From contig CM045735.1 of NCBI GenBank assembly GCA_024760905.1, positions 11,257,249-11,321,248 of the forward strand: a stretch of 64,000 nucleotides of DNA, read 5' to 3'. The notes under the pieces were generated by a model. That model was not told the origin of the DNA. It searched no databases and saw nothing but the letters and a program-made list of their open reading frames with translations. This document shows positions 22,571-47,969 of the stretch, piece after piece. How positions within the stretch are numbered: the stretch's first letter is position 1; each line of letters begins with the position of its first letter. Position numbers and translations under genes: made by a program. The DNA comes from Plotosus lineatus (Eukaryota; Chordata; Actinopteri; Siluriformes; Plotosidae).

Positions 22571-23936
22571 AGTTAAAATAGTCACTATTTAATTGGTTGT
22601 CCCTATTAGCCATTAGCTGAATATCCCCTGGCTGTGTTAAGTATCATTGGTTAATCTGAGCACTTTGATATAAATGTAGTATTAGTGGCGATGGTGGATA
22701 CTGACACTGTGGCACAATTTCTGCCACATGCGTATCAGCCGCACAGCCTTGTGGAGAACACAAGAAAGAGATAAGCACCTTTTTGCCTCCGTGACTCATC
22801 ATAGCATATCCAAAACACCCACCGCAGAACAGTTGTTCCCCTGTGAGAGCCTCACACACGCCGGACGATTAATGCCCATACTGAAAAGACTCTGGGTTCA
22901 CGTTGTACTCCCTAACCTTCATCAAATCTTAAACAAAGTACATTGTATATTCAGTACTGCAATCTGTTTGGATTCCTCATGGTTACATTTGCACTAAAAT
23001 ACATCAGAGCGACAGAGAAGTGAATGAAGGAAATCTTTGTACATGTTGTATGAAGTCTAGGCAGCAGTCGTAAGCACCGACTTCTCATCTGCTCCAATTT
23101 TGAAGTTTCTTCCTTGTTCGCCGCCAAGACAAACAGTCTATCATGCAGATCAAAGGGTCTATTTCAGCCTTCCCATTGTATGCCGAATTACAGGGATGTT
23201 TTTGTTGCTTTTTTCACCAAATTTCTTCTTTGTCCCAACTGTCTTTGATGTGTAAACACGCAGTACACACACGTCACTGTACAAGACAAACGTGTTTAAA
23301 TTTTCACATCCTTATCATGGAACAGGTCATGACAGGTTTTTGTCTTACTGACCCCCATGTTTTTAGTAGGAAATGCGATTTTTTTGAAATGGCAGCTGTG
23401 TTTGTTGTACGTCCACATCAGTATGTGTAAAACCCCCACCTATTCTCACTCTCCAAAGTATTATTTCTTGGAACGGGATGCTGTGTCAGTTGCTGATGAA
23501 GCTTGTCACATTGAAACCAGGTTAAGTTAATGACACACAAACGACACAAACGCACAAACGCACAAACGTAGGTTTGTTGTTGTTAGAAATTGGCCCTAAC
23601 TGTCCCCGCAGTGAAATAATGATGCAAGAGTACTATCTGTACTGCCACTGGGATATATCAGCACGACCTTGGGAAAGAACCAGGCACTCTCAGTCTTGTA
23701 CAAATATCAATACAGCCTTTAGATATGCAATCAAACATCTGTGCTTCGTGACTCCTGTTCACAATGTTCATCCTTGAACTTGAACCTTTTGTGTACGTTA
23801 TATTTCCCTTGTGGAATAAATACAATGTAAAATAAATTTAAAAAAAAAATTGTTTTTATTCAAACATAATCTAACTGTACTAATGTGAGAAACATTTTTG
23901 TGTGAATCAGTTATTATTATGAATTATTCGTTTCAT
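22571..23936. other. Intergenic, no gene seen
   Basis: Mixed-composition sequence without a recognisable repeat or exon. The open frame at 22728-22997 has no homology I recognise. Confidence 0.4.
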
Positions 23937-23938
23937 TA

Positions 23939-24892
23939 CAATAATCCCCCTTATTTCGCGGTTAATTTGGACCAGCCCCCCGCGAAATGTGAAAAACCGC
24001 AAAATGACTTCTGCCACATCTTAAGGACACCCACCCACCTATATATTATATAAAATTTATATAGAAGTTAATTTTTAAGTGTACTATGCATGTTAATGTC
24101 ATACAGGCAACGTGTATTAATATATAAATAAATTATACACCTTATAATGACAATAAATATATATAAATACTGCATAACAAACCCTATAAATAACAAATCC
24201 TTGGCCACGTCGAGGAGGAGAATCACTGTCAGCACTGGTGCTTGGTTTGGGCTCCTCAGCACCTCCAGAGCTTTTGCTTTAGTACGTATCATGTTAGTGT
24301 CCAAACTTACATTCTTTTTAAGGTAGTCCATAATCCACAATGATAAGGCATTTTCCATTTTCACAACTGTTATGGTCTGTGCTAGTTGGTGGCGTTTAAC
24401 TCTCTTATTAAACGCATGCGCTTGTGAGGAGCGTGGCTGCTACCCGTGGCAAAAACCAGAGAGTGCACCTGAATTCACTCAGCCATAAGGCGCTATAACA
24501 AGCTCCGTGCTCGACCAGTTTCCGTGTTGATACTCTCCCAGTGATTTTGGTTTTTGTTTTTCTCTCACCACTACGGTGAACACGATTTTTCCAGCACCCC
24601 AGTGCTTCCCCTGAGCTCAATAAAAGTCATTATTTCATGAGGGAGGAAAGGTGTGTAGGATGCTGGGAAATATAACCTCGACCAATCAGCTTGCTGCATT
24701 CACAGTCAATCAGAGAACACTCAAGTCAAGCAGGAGATCTAAGCATGTTGGGTAGCGTAGTTCAATGTACATGTAATGCTATAGTGCACGTGAATTTTGA
24801 ATAATCTTTATTTTTTTTTAATTTCCCGATGGGAAATCCCACGATATTGCGGGGACGCGAAGTAGGAAACGCGAAGTGGCGGGGGATTACTG
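23939..24892 (-). mobile_element. Tigger/pogo-family DNA transposon with transposase remnant
   Basis: TA-flanked (23937-23938, 24893-24894) with inverted ends: left caataatcccccttatttcg, right, in reverse, cagtaatcccccgccacttcg. On minus around 24068-24364 it codes MENALSLWIMDYL then NMIRTKAKALEVL, which fits the CENP-B-like DNA-binding domain of Tigger transposases. The rest of the transposase is lost, so it is non-autonomous. It identifies the family of the smaller MITEs in the window. Confidence 0.8.
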
Positions 24893-24910
24893 TAATTAAA
24901 TATGAACTAT

Positions 24911-25250
24911 GGGTGATATGGTGGCGTAGTGGTTAGCACGTCCGCCTTACAACAAGAAGGTCCTCGGGTCGATTCCCAGCTCGGGCATTTCTGTGTGGAG
25001 TTCGTATGTTCTACCCATGCTCGTGTGGGTTTCCTCCAGGTACTCCGGTTTCCTCCCACAGTCCAAAAACACGCATTATGTTCCAAATCGGCTCTTCCAA
25101 TTCACCCCTAGGTGCGAGTGGTTGTGTGAGTGTTGGTGCTGCGATAGCGTGGCAAGCTGTCCAGGCTGTACCGCGCCTAGAGTCGGCTGAGATGGGCACC
25201 AGCCTCCCTGTGACCCTAATTAGGATGAAATGGTTCAGAAAATAAATGAT
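24911..25250 (+). repeat. SINE family B (V-SINE-like), full length
   Basis: Head ggtggcgtagtggttagcac, B-box gggtcgattcccagc, central block gggtttcctccaggtactcc with 'cctcccacagtccaaaaaca', and an L2-like tail ending gttcagaaaataaatgatt. It is the best-preserved family B copy outside 37655-37980. Confidence 0.85.
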
Positions 25251-26649
25251 TAGTAACTGAACAATATCTTTGCCTTAAAGTTATTTTTTTAAATCTGAGT
25301 TACAAATTAATTGGGGAACCTCCTATTTTTTTCAAGGCTATACCTCATTTCAGCTTTTCTTGATTGATGTTATTGCCTCAGATTGGGGTTTTCCAATAAC
25401 TGAAAAAAAAAAGATTAAGGCTTGATGCTCACATGGGTATTATGGCTCTCGCCGGTCAGATATCCAAAGTGAAAAGTTACACCGTATCGCTGACTCTGTC
25501 TTTGTTGCAGGCTTCTCGGATGACACTGCGAATATAATTTACCTGGTTAGTGGAATTAAAATGTATTATTTGTTATGATAGGGGACGGAGGGCATATTAA
25601 TATGATTAAAAATATGTTTTAATTTCAAACTTAGTCGAGTTCAATCTTTCCAGGGTATTTAAATGCAAAACAGTATCATTGCTTAAATTGGCTTTTTTGG
25701 TCACAGCTGTCAAGTCCCATGTTTTCAAACCGTATCCCATCATATTATATTAATGTAATATCTCTTGAAATGATAGGAGGTTGAAATAAATAATAATAAT
25801 AAAAATAACCCAACGATTTTAAGAAGTAAGCAGGGGATGGAAATTATTGATATTAATATGCACCATATTAGTTTGTTGCCTTTGATTTTTTTATTACGCG
25901 ACAGCAGATATTATTTCAGACCTCTCTCTGGGAACCGGTGAGAATGAGAGAGAGCAGATGGTCTTTTGGGACTTTTTTTGACAGAAGAATTTATGTGAAT
26001 TAAGATTTTTTTAAAACCAGTTTTTAGATGAAGAATTATAGAAATATTTTGGATGCTCAGGTGGAACCGCGAGTCCTCAATAGTGTTTCAAACAACACTA
26101 TCTAATTTCAAGAATGCAACCTTGAGTGGGGCATTTTGTCTTCTGATATGACAAATAAAAATAATGTCAGAAATATAACTCGAAAATTAAAGACACAACA
26201 AACATTAAAACACTGTTTCCTGTAATCTAATTTTTAAAGTAATAGATTACATGATCGATGTAATTCAATCACTTTGCAAGATAAGTTACTGCGTTTGAAT
26301 TGGACAGGTGGAGCATATTAGTGTAGTGTTTGTCCTATACAGATATTATCCCCGTGGCATTGATTAATAAGCTTGGATATTTGTTTATAAGACATAAGAA
26401 AAGTCTTCAGTTTGGTTCAAGGTGTAGTTTGTTGTGACATTTATTTCTTGGCTGGCATTCCAAAGATTACAAAATGGCGGTCAGCCTGGAATTAACGATA
26501 CTAATCCATCAGTCATCTGAGTCCTAGATCCATTGTTCAGGGAAGGGGGGGGGGACCCGGAAATGCGTATGAATCATTTAGCAAATAATAGGCAGTTCTC
26601 AAACACACCCCCACACACTCACCCTATCTGTTTCATGCTTCATTCCTAG
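25251..26649 (+). other. slc7a3: Upstream region or 5' intron of slc7a3
   Basis: AT-rich and free of clear transposons. A good acceptor (catgcttcattcctag) at 26649 shows that the ATG exon is preceded by at least one non-coding exon. Confidence 0.5.
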
Positions 26650-26745
26650 GTGTGTACAAACAAGCCCTTCTGCTGCCGTGTAAAGGCTTTCTCATTGACT
26701 AACACCTAAACGTCTTGACAGCGTACTACTCATCGACATCCAATC
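26650..26745 (+). other. slc7a3: slc7a3 5' UTR in the ATG exon
   Basis: Sequence between the probable acceptor at 26648-26649 and the ATG. The start context is atcATGG. It carries no upstream in-frame ATG. Confidence 0.55.
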
Positions 26746-36670
<9,925 letters not shown>

Positions 36671-37419
36671 TAAACAGAGAAACATATCATCTCTAACCAC
36701 AAAGTACTCCACTTACAAAGTGAAGACTAAATTCAGTGTTTTTTTTTTATTATATAGATTTTGTTGAGCAGTTTTATTTTTAAAAAAGACAGAACGAAAA
36801 ACATCCCTAGACTGTGTTCAGCACATTAAATCAGTGTAACGTAGAAAGTTGTACTTGACGACCTACATAAATATTAATAGTATAGGAGCGATAACACAGA
36901 CAGCACTGCTGCAGTTAGTGCTAGTCTTAGTGTGTTCATTCATACTATAGAAGCTGTCTAGGTCGAGTGTATACAGGGTATTTGTAAACCTATGGCGATT
37001 GTTAAATGTTTCCGTAACCTTGACGTAATTACAGTGTCTGTTAAAAATGAGCCCTTTTGGGGCAAAGCTGCTACAAAAGTCTATAGTAGGTCAAATGGGA
37101 TTAATACAGTACATCAAAATAAATGAAAATCAAAAATCAAAAAGTCACAATTCTATGTGTGTATAGCTTAATGTGACGTTACAGTGACCTCTAGTGGCTA
37201 ACATAAAAAATGCTAAAACAACTCCCTCCAAGTAAACAACCAGACAACTAAATCACAACATTCTGGCTCTGCTTGTTTATGCTTTAAACTTAATTACTGG
37301 GAGAGTCTGCAGTTCCCTCAGTACTACGGCAAAACCTTTAGCTTTCAGATAGATTTTAATTTTTTTTTTCAAGTCCAAAAATAGACACCACCACTATAAC
37401 TAATAATAGATTAGTACTG

Positions 37420-37457
<38 letters not shown>

Positions 37458-37654
37458 ACGCGCGTGTGTGAGGCAATGGAGAACAACTTATATCATGATA
37501 CGTGTGTATATATAGCAAGTTCATAGTTATATATTTTTAATGTTTAGGCCCTTTTATAACCAAAAATCAAGGTATTTAGAATACCACATAATCATCTCAG
37601 TGGGGTTTGAAGAAATCTGGGAAAGTAAAAAAAAGAAAAAGAAAACTGATCCTG

Positions 37655-37980
37655 GGCAGCATGGTGGCGTAGTGGTTAGCATGTCCGCCTCACAGCAAGA
37701 AGGCCTGGGTTTGATTCCCAGCGTGTGGAGTTTGTATGTTCTCTCTGTGCTTGTGCGAGTTGCGTCCGGGTACTCCGGTTTCCTCCCATAGTCCAAGAAC
37801 ATGCACAGAGGTTAATTGGCTGTTCCAAATCACCCATAGGTGTGAATGGTCATGTGAGTGTTGGCCCTGTGATGGTCTGGCGAGTTGTCCAGGGTGTGCC
37901 CTTGCCCAGAGTCGGCTGAGATGGGCGCCAGCCCTCCTGCGACCCTAATCAGGATTAAGTGGTTCAGAAAATGAATAGAA
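37655..37980 (+). repeat. SINE family B with 13-bp TSD in slc7a3 3' UTR
   Basis: Flanked by aaaactgatcctg at 37642-37654 and 37981-37993. Head ggtggcgtagtggttagcat, gggtttgattcccagc, 'gggtactccggtttcctccc', tail ending attaagtggttcagaaaatg. Young and complete apart from a small gap after the B box. Confidence 0.93.
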
Positions 37981-38187
37981 AAAACTGATCCTGCACTAGA
38001 ATGCTTTTGGAAAAGTGAAAATTTTGACTAAAGTTGTACTTACATATTAAAACTGCAATGTAAAGGCCATATGACCTGGTGATGGTGTGTATATAACACA
38101 ATGTACTGAAGTCCTTGTCCCAAAATTCATTGGGGTTGACTGAAACATGGGTCATATGTCCTGGTATGGATTCTTGTGAGGGGAAAA

Positions 38188-38190
38188 AAG

Positions 38191-38229
<39 letters not shown>

Positions 38230-38280
38230 TAGATAGATAGATAGATAGATAGACAGATATATATATACTGTATATGTAAA
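38188..38280 (+). repeat. A-rich / (AT)n / (GATA)n block
   Basis: Poly-A, then (AT)n, then gatagata repeats, within the slc7a3 3' UTR. Confidence 0.9.
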
Positions 38281-38836
38281 ACTTTTTTTTTTAATCTTTT
38301 TTTTTTTTTTTTGCTGTGGTTAAATTAATATTTTTTTTCTTTATTTTTTCTGTAGAACTACTTCTAGTGTTATGAAATTGTAGTGTATTTCTGTCTGTAC
38401 ATATATAAACTAATACTGTAACTTTTTTCCCATTTGGGCCTTGTGTGATAGAACTAATTTTCCCCACTTTGCTATGTAATAAGTCTAGAAATGTATTTTT
38501 GTATAGTATTACAACATTAGTGTATGTAAAATATATGAAATATGTCTATTTACATGTGCTGTACATTTAAATATTCGGCGTCTTTCGATGCTGATTGTCT
38601 GTGTTCAGGTGTTTCCAATTGGAGGTTTGTTTCTCCAATGCAGAACAGTGCCTGAAGGCAAAAATACAAATTAAAATCCTCCCTGAAGATGCTCGAGGCA
38701 GGTAGATACTCATGCCTACCATGCAATTTGCCTTTTAGATTTATTTTACATGTATAATATATCTTTGCTATAATCTGTACTTTTATTTGTCACTGGATTT
38801 TTTACTGTAAATAACTGTCATGTAAAATGTTTTTGA

Positions 38837-38842
38837 AATAAA
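38837..38842 (+). terminator. slc7a3: Candidate slc7a3 polyadenylation signal AATAAA
   Basis: Canonical hexamer 2.17 kb after the stop, followed within 30 bases by 'tgactgtgaaatctcagtca'. It is the last plausible signal before a transposon at 38919. Confidence 0.55.
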
Positions 38843-38918
38843 ATTGAAATTCTTGAATGACTGTGAAATCTCAGTCAGTTATAGGCTCAAACCGTTACAA
38901 AAAACACAAAGAAATATA

Positions 38919-39362
38919 CAGTGATTCCTCGCTACTTCATGCTTCAGTTTCTGCGGCTTCAGTGCATCGCAGGTTTTTCGAAAATATTCGGCAAAAAATA
39001 AAATAAAATAAATAAGGAAAAATAGAGACTGTTAAGGAAAATGCTGCAAAACAAGTCCAATTATCCAAAAAAAAAAAAACAACCCCAAATCCCCCAACAA
39101 AACTACTTATATTTTTATGTGAAGCACGCGTCTAAGTGTGTGTATGTTTTATTTCCATCTTATGCATTATTTTTGAATGTTTAATTGTTATTATGAGCAT
39201 TTATAGCATTGAATAAGTATTTATTGATATTATATACACATATACATTTACACACACGTCAGTCAGCGGGGTCGATCCTACTTCACGGAAATTGGCGGTC
39301 GCGGGGGGGGGGGGGGGGGGGGGTCTTGGTCCCCATTAATCGCGGAAAGTGAGGGATCCCTG
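38919..39362. mobile_element. Tigger-like MITE with poly-G
   Basis: TA-flanked; left cagtgattcctcgctacttc, right, in reverse, cagggatccctcactttcc. Same family as 4250, 29245 and 34314, in inverted orientation. A poly-G run of about 20 lies near 39304. Confidence 0.8.
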
Positions 39363-39444
39363 TATTACATTACACACCTCTATAAAATAGAAAATATATT
39401 TTATACAGTACTGTACACAATAAAATAATTAACTAGAACTAGGT

Positions 39445-39535
39445 TTTATTCATTCATTCATTTTCTGAACCACAGCGAGTCTGGCACCCATCTCTGCTGT
39501 ATCTGGCAGAGTACACCCTGGACAGGCCATCTTCT
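39445..39535 (-). repeat. SINE L2-type tail fragment
   Basis: On minus: 'gcctgtccagggtgtactct' to ggttcagaaaatgaatgaatg. It abuts the 3' end of the RTE LINE. Confidence 0.6.
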
Positions 39536-39558
39536 TCTTTTCCTTTTGGCTGTTCCCT

Positions 39559-41814
39559 TCAGGGGTTGCCACAGCAAATGGTCTGCCTCCATCTCACCCT
39601 ATCCTCTGCATCTTCTACTCTAACTCCAACTACATTCATGTCCTCCTTCACCACATCCATAAATCTTCTCTTTGGCCTTCCTCTAGGCCTTCTGCCTGGT
39701 AGTTCCAACCTCAGCATCTTACTACCAATATACTGACTATCCCTCCTCTGTACATGTCCAAACCATCTCAATCTAGCCTCTCTGACTTTGTCTCCAAAAT
39801 CTTTTACATGTGCTGTCCCTCTGATGTCCTCATTCTTGATACTATCCATCCTCGTTACTCCCAAAGAGAACCTCAACATTTTCATCTCTGTTACCTCCAG
39901 CTCTGCCTCCTGTCTTTTCCTCAGTGCCACTGTTTCTAAACCATACAATATCGCTGGCCTCAACACCGTCTTGTACACTTTTCCTTTTATTCTTGCCAAT
40001 ACCTTCCTATCACACATCACACCGAACACTTTTCTCCAACCACTCCAACTTGCCTGCACGTGCTTCTTCACCTCTTTTCCACACTCTCCGTTGCTCTGGA
40101 TTGTTGAACCTAAGCACTTAAAATCCTCCACCTTCCTTATCTCTGCTCCCTGTAACCTCAATGTTCCTCTTGGGTCCTTCTCGTTCACACACATATATTC
40201 TCTTATTGAGGCTTCATTCCTCTCCTTTCCAGAGCATACCTCCACCTCTAGATTTTCCTCCACTTGTTCTCTGCTCTCACTACAGATCACAATGTCATCT
40301 GCAAACATCATAGTCCATGGGGAATCTTGTCTCACCTTGTCTGTCAGCCTGTTCATCACCATAGCAAACAAGAAGGGGCTCAGAGCTGATCCTTGATGCA
40401 GTCCCACCTCCACCTTGAACTCTTCTGTCACACCGACAGCACACCTCACCACTGTCTTACATCTTTCATACATGTCCTGCACCACTCGAACATACTTCTC
40501 TGCCACTCCGGACTTCCTCATGCAATCCTCTCTCGGCACCCTGTCATATGCTTTCTCCAGATCCACAAAGGCACAATGCAGCGCCTTCTGACCTTCTCTG
40601 TACTTCTCTATTAACATCCTCAAATCAAACACTGCATCTGTGGTGCTCTTTCTTGGCATGAAACCAAACTGTTGTTCACAAATGCTGACCTCTGCCCTTA
40701 GTGTAGCTTCAACTATTCTTTCCCATAACTTCATCATATGGCTCATCAACTTTATCCCTCTGTAGTTGCCACAAATCTGCACGTCTCCCTTGTTCTTAAA
40801 AATGGGCATCAGCACACTTCTCCTCCATTCCTCTGGCATCCTCTCACTCTCTAAGACCTTGTTGAATGTTCTCGTCAGAAAATCTATTGCTACCTCGCCT
40901 AGACACTTCCATACCTCCACCGGTATGTCATCAGGACCAACTGCCTTTCCATTCTTCATCCTCTTCAATGCCCTCCTCACTTCACCCTAACTAATCTTTG
41001 CTACTTCCTGGTCCTCAACAGTCACCTCTTCGACTCTTTTTTCTCTCCCATTTTCCTTATTCATCAGCTCTTCAAAGTACTCTTTCCATCTTCCCAGCAC
41101 ACTTCTGTCATCAGTCAATACAGTTCCCTCTCTGTCCTCAATCATTCTAACTTGCTGCACGTCCTTCCCATCTCTATTTCTCTGCTGTGCCATCCTGTAC
41201 AAGTCATTTTCTCCCTCTTTACTGTACAACCTATCATATAAGTCATCATACACCCTCTTTTTGGCCTTTGACACCACTACCTTCGCCTTACGCTGTGTCT
41301 CCCTGTACTCCTGTTTACTCTCTTCGGTCCTCTCTATGTCCCACTTTGTCTTAGCTAACCTCTTCTTCTGTACACACTCCCGCACTTCCTCATTCCACCA
41401 ACAAGTCTCCTTATCTACTTTCCTTCCAGAGGACACACCAGGTACTCTCATACCTGTCTCCCTGATCACATTTGCTGTAGTTGTCCAGTCATCTGGAAGC
41501 ACTTCCTGACCACCCAAAGCCTGTTTCAGCTCCTCCTTGAAGAAAACATGACCCTCTTCCTTTTTCAGCTTCCACCACTTTGTCTTCTGCTCTGCCTTTG
41601 CCTTCTTCACCTTCCTCACCATCAGGGTCATTCTGCACACCACCATCCTATGCTGTTTGGCAACATTCTCACCCACTACTACTTTGCAGATACTGACTTC
41701 CTTCAAATTACATCGCCTGCACAAGATGTAGTCTACCTGTGTGCTCCTACCTCCGCTTTTACAAGTCACTCTATGCTCCTGTCTCTTCTGGAATAAAGTA
41801 TTCACAACAGCCAT
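39559..41814 (-). pseudogene. RTE polymerase: linker, reverse transcriptase and C-terminal region, one premature stop
   Basis: The frame runs from NTLFQKRQEHRVTCKSGG through RSTQVDYILCRR (end of the endonuclease), a lysine-rich linker, then after a single in-frame TAG at 40987-40989 straight on in the same frame into VRRALKRMKNGKAVGPDDIP, CGNYRGIKLMSHM, FGFMPRKSTTDAVF, VDLEKAYDRVPRE, LHQGSALSPFLFAM, the catalytic FADDIVIC, FKCLGSTIQ and [13 protein letters not shown] few residues are missing after DRVPRE and around the segment following NLEVEVC. So the polymerase is nearly whole but not functional as it stands. Confidence 0.88.
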
Positions 41815-41818
41815 TTCC

Positions 41819-42300
41819 TTACTTTTTGCAAAAACCTCTCAACATCTGTCCTTCTGTATTCTTGTCCTGGATACCAAATATGCCCATCACTTCCTCGTCC
41901 CTTTTGTTGCCTGCACCAAAATGTCCATTGAAGTCTGCACCAATGACCACTCTTTCACCTCTGGGGGTACTCTGCATCACTTCATCTAAGTCACTCCAGA
42001 ATCTCTCCTTCTCTTCTTGCTCACATCCTGCCTGTGGGGCATAAGCACTAACAACATTGAACATCACGCCTTCAATTTCTAACTTGAGACTCATCACTCT
42101 GTCTGACACTCTTTTCACTTCTCAAACATTCCTGATAAACCCCTCCTTCAAGATGACTCCTACACCCACCATTTCTCTTCCCATCCACACCATGATAAAA
42201 CAGCTTAAACCCTGCTCCTAAGCTTCTAGCCTTGCTACCTTTCCAGCTGGTCTTCCTGAACACACAGTATGTCCACCTTCCTCCTCTGCATCATTTCAGC
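41819..42300 (-). pseudogene. RTE endonuclease domain, broken
   Basis: Apurinic-endonuclease-like domain in two frames. Downstream part (42118-41819): VMSLKLEIEGVMFNVVSAYAP and GERVVIGADFNGHFG, ending in a stop after GQMLRGFCKK. Upstream part (about 42263-42119) has the GLSCFIMVWMG region after several stops. Catalytic Asp and Asn of GADFN are present. Confidence 0.8.
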
Positions 42301-42480
42301 CAGCTCTCAACCTTTTCCTGTCATAGTTCCAAAATTCAAAGTCCCTACTCTCAGTACTAGACTCATGCCTTTCCTCTTCTCTCCGCTTACAGACACACTT
42401 CCCGCCTCTCCTTTTTCGACCAACAGTAGTCCAATTTCCACCAGCACCCTGTTGGATAACAGCACTGATGGCGGTCGTTG

Positions 42481-42889
42481 TTAACCCAGGCCTCGACCGA
42501 TCCGGTATGAAATTCCAAATTTTGATTATTCGCATAACATTAGCATATTTCGTTAGTGTTTAATAGCAACAGCCTGTCTATCATCAATTGTTTTAAATAC
42601 TGTTTGTTCAATACCTTGTGACCCTGCTTTGGCCGTATCTATTAAACTGACATTTCAAATTTACATCATTTCTGGGACTCAGGAAGCGTAGTATCCCCAC
42701 CAAGTTTGGTGAAATTTGGTGTATGGGTGGGGTCTGGATTTTGTTAATAGTTCGTCTAATAAACACACAAACAAACCGATGCATAGACAAACCCCAGTGA
42801 TTATAACACCTCCACTAAAATTCTGTTTTACATCAGAGATAATAATGTGCATTGGATGTAGTCCTTGATTAATAATTATTCATGTCACA
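42481..42889. other. Spacer, no gene seen
   Basis: AT-rich, with a fragment reading 'caccaagtttggtgaaattt' that looks repeat-like but that I cannot assign. Confidence 0.4.
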
Positions 42890-43989
42890 TTTTATTGGTA
42901 TTACATTTCATCTTTCATACACGATCAATAAATACATAGCTAATAGTTTGATTCAACCTGTTAAATGACAATGTATTGGTTAATAGCCAAAACAATACAT
43001 ATTTTTCTTTTAAAGGATATGAAAGAGGTAAAGCTCGAAAGAAGATCCCATTCCGAATGTCCATTTTTGAAAACTGGATCATAAAGTAAAAGAGAGTAAA
43101 AGATGCGAGAATAATAACGAGGATAAATAAGAGATCGTATATGAACGCTATGTAAAATTTCTGAAGGCGACGTGTCAGGTGACCGGGATTTGCTTTACAC
43201 TGTTGTCCTTCTTCATATCTTTGAAATGTTCCTGCTGACATCGCAATTACTGACCAAACGTTACAGGTTTACCGCATGTGAGGGAACAGATTTTCTTTAT
43301 TTTTACGAAGTCCAGAGTTACGAAGTTTGTATTCATAGCAATGGTAGTAATGGAGTTAGATACGCAAGTCAGACGAGTCAGCTCAGCAGAAAGCTCACTG
43401 CATGCTTCCTATTAAAACAAGTCACATCTTTTAAAATGTTTCAGATGAGATAAATAGCAAATATACAATAATAATAATAATAATAATAATAATGTAGAAC
43501 ACAAGGTGGTAACTGAAGCAATTGTGACACTTTCTCCGTTTTCATGTCTCCACAAATCATTTAGGTTTGTAATGGCTGAATTTTACGTCTGTCTCGGGTT
43601 CAAAAGACCACGTTTAGGTCACGTGCATTCACGTATTTAAGCATTCCAAATGTAACACTCTTCCTGGTTATGCTTTCCATGCATGGTCCGTCCAGGTTCG
43701 TCCACAGCTCTTTGCTTTGCGCTAAAGAATGGGGCTTTAAACTGATATTGGAACACGATCAATGCCTGGGTTTGTGCAGAACGACTCAGGAGAGTTGGAG
43801 TTGAAGGAACCTAGAAGGTGTCCTAGAATGGATCTGGGTTCTGCTATATACAGCTGTGTTCAGGAGCACATCGGAACTGATCGAGAAGGCAGTGTACGAG
43901 GCCAAGCTTGGAGGAAGGAGCACGGTATGACGGTGGGTGGGTGGGTGTTTGCACAGGAGAAGCATGATGCAGCTGCAGCGCACGGTCAA
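42890..43989 (-). other. rab39b: Probable rab39b 3' UTR
   Basis: Minus-strand sequence after the stop. AATAAA on minus lies at 42891-42896, with others possible near 43297. It contains a TAA microsatellite at 43468-43493. No transposon is recognised. Confidence 0.5.
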
Positions 43990-47239
<3,250 letters not shown>

Positions 47240-47278
47240 CTGTAGAGGAAAAAAGGATAACTGGGATTTTAGTGGAAA

Positions 47279-47610
47279 TCACTTGCCGAACCGCTTAATC
47301 ATATTAGGATCACGGGGAACTTGCAGCCTATCTCAGCTAAAACTGGGTGGGGTACACCCTGAACAGCTGGCCAGACCATCGCAGAGACAACTCACACCCA
47401 CACAACAATTTTCAGTCACACTTAAGGGCAATTTGGAACAGCCAGTTAGCCGAAAGTGCTGGATTGTGGGAGGAGACCACAGCAGCCAGATGAAACTCAT
47501 GCAAGTGTGAAGAGAACATGCAAACGCCACAAAGAAACTCCAGAGCCAGGACTCGAATTCAGGACCTTATGGAAGTGAGGTGGATAAGCCAAATACTAAT
47601 TCATGGTTCC
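47279..47610 (-). repeat. SINE family B, minus
   Basis: L2-like tail (ccgaaccgcttaatcatatt on plus), 'tgtgggaggagaccacagc', 'aggactcgaattcaggacc', head decayed. It lies just upstream of rab39b. Confidence 0.75.
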
Positions 47611-47810
47611 ATCCAGAAATATACAGTTCCCCCGTCCCCCATCTTAGGACTGCCGTGGTGTCGTTTTCCAAGGTAATATGATGTTTTGTTAAAGGTTCCT
47701 TGGATGAAATCCTAGACAACCTCAATTATGTTTTTTTTTTTTAAATCAGAAACACCACCAATTATGTCATTTAAAAGCACACCAAAATTCTCGTAACTGT
47801 AACTTTATTC

Positions 47811-47953
47811 GGTGGCATAGTACTTAACACATCTTCAGCACAGCAAGATGGTCCTGGATTCTATTCACAGGCTTGGTGAGGGCGCACACATTCGCCCTGT
47901 GCTTGCGTGGGTTTCCAATTTCCTCTCACAAGTCCAGACATGCACATCAGGCT
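47811..47953 (+). repeat. SINE family B, split by an RTE LINE
   Basis: Head ttcggtggcatagtacttaa, 'ggtcctggattctattcac', 'gcttgcgtgggtttccaatt', up to the RTE target site at 47954-47969. Confidence 0.7.
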
Positions 47954-47969
47954 AATTGGCTGTCTGTCT

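Larger units (their letters stand above)
36671..38860 (+). other. slc7a3: slc7a3 3' UTR
   Basis: Non-coding, AT-rich, running to AATAAA at 38837-38842. It contains (GT)n at 37421-37470, a SINE at 37655-37980 and an A/TA/GATA simple-repeat block at 38188-38280. Confidence 0.65.
39536..42480 (-). mobile_element. RTE-type LINE, longest copy in the window (endonuclease and RT)
   Basis: Autonomous non-LTR retrotransposon that nicks DNA with its own endonuclease and reverse transcribes at the nick. On minus, in order: a basic N-terminal segment near 42480-42300 (GRKRRGGKCVCKRR), an endonuclease domain (NVVSAYAPQAGCEQEEK, VVIGADFNGHFG), a linker, RT (39559-41814) and the complete 3' end. Stops and small indels break the endonuclease. 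I see no clean target duplication. The family resembles the RTE (BovB/Expander-like) clade; clade placement is from remembered motifs, not from an alignment. Confidence 0.9.

Noticed and set aside
25511..25545. Small non-coding exon of slc7a3 (acceptor gttgcag, donor gttagt)
   Set aside because: Both signals are weak and the interval is only 35 bases; no independent support.
39754..40614. Plus-strand open frames (up to 202 codons) opposite the RTE element
   Set aside because: They are antisense shadows of the RTE polymerase; the same ones reappear at every RTE fragment.
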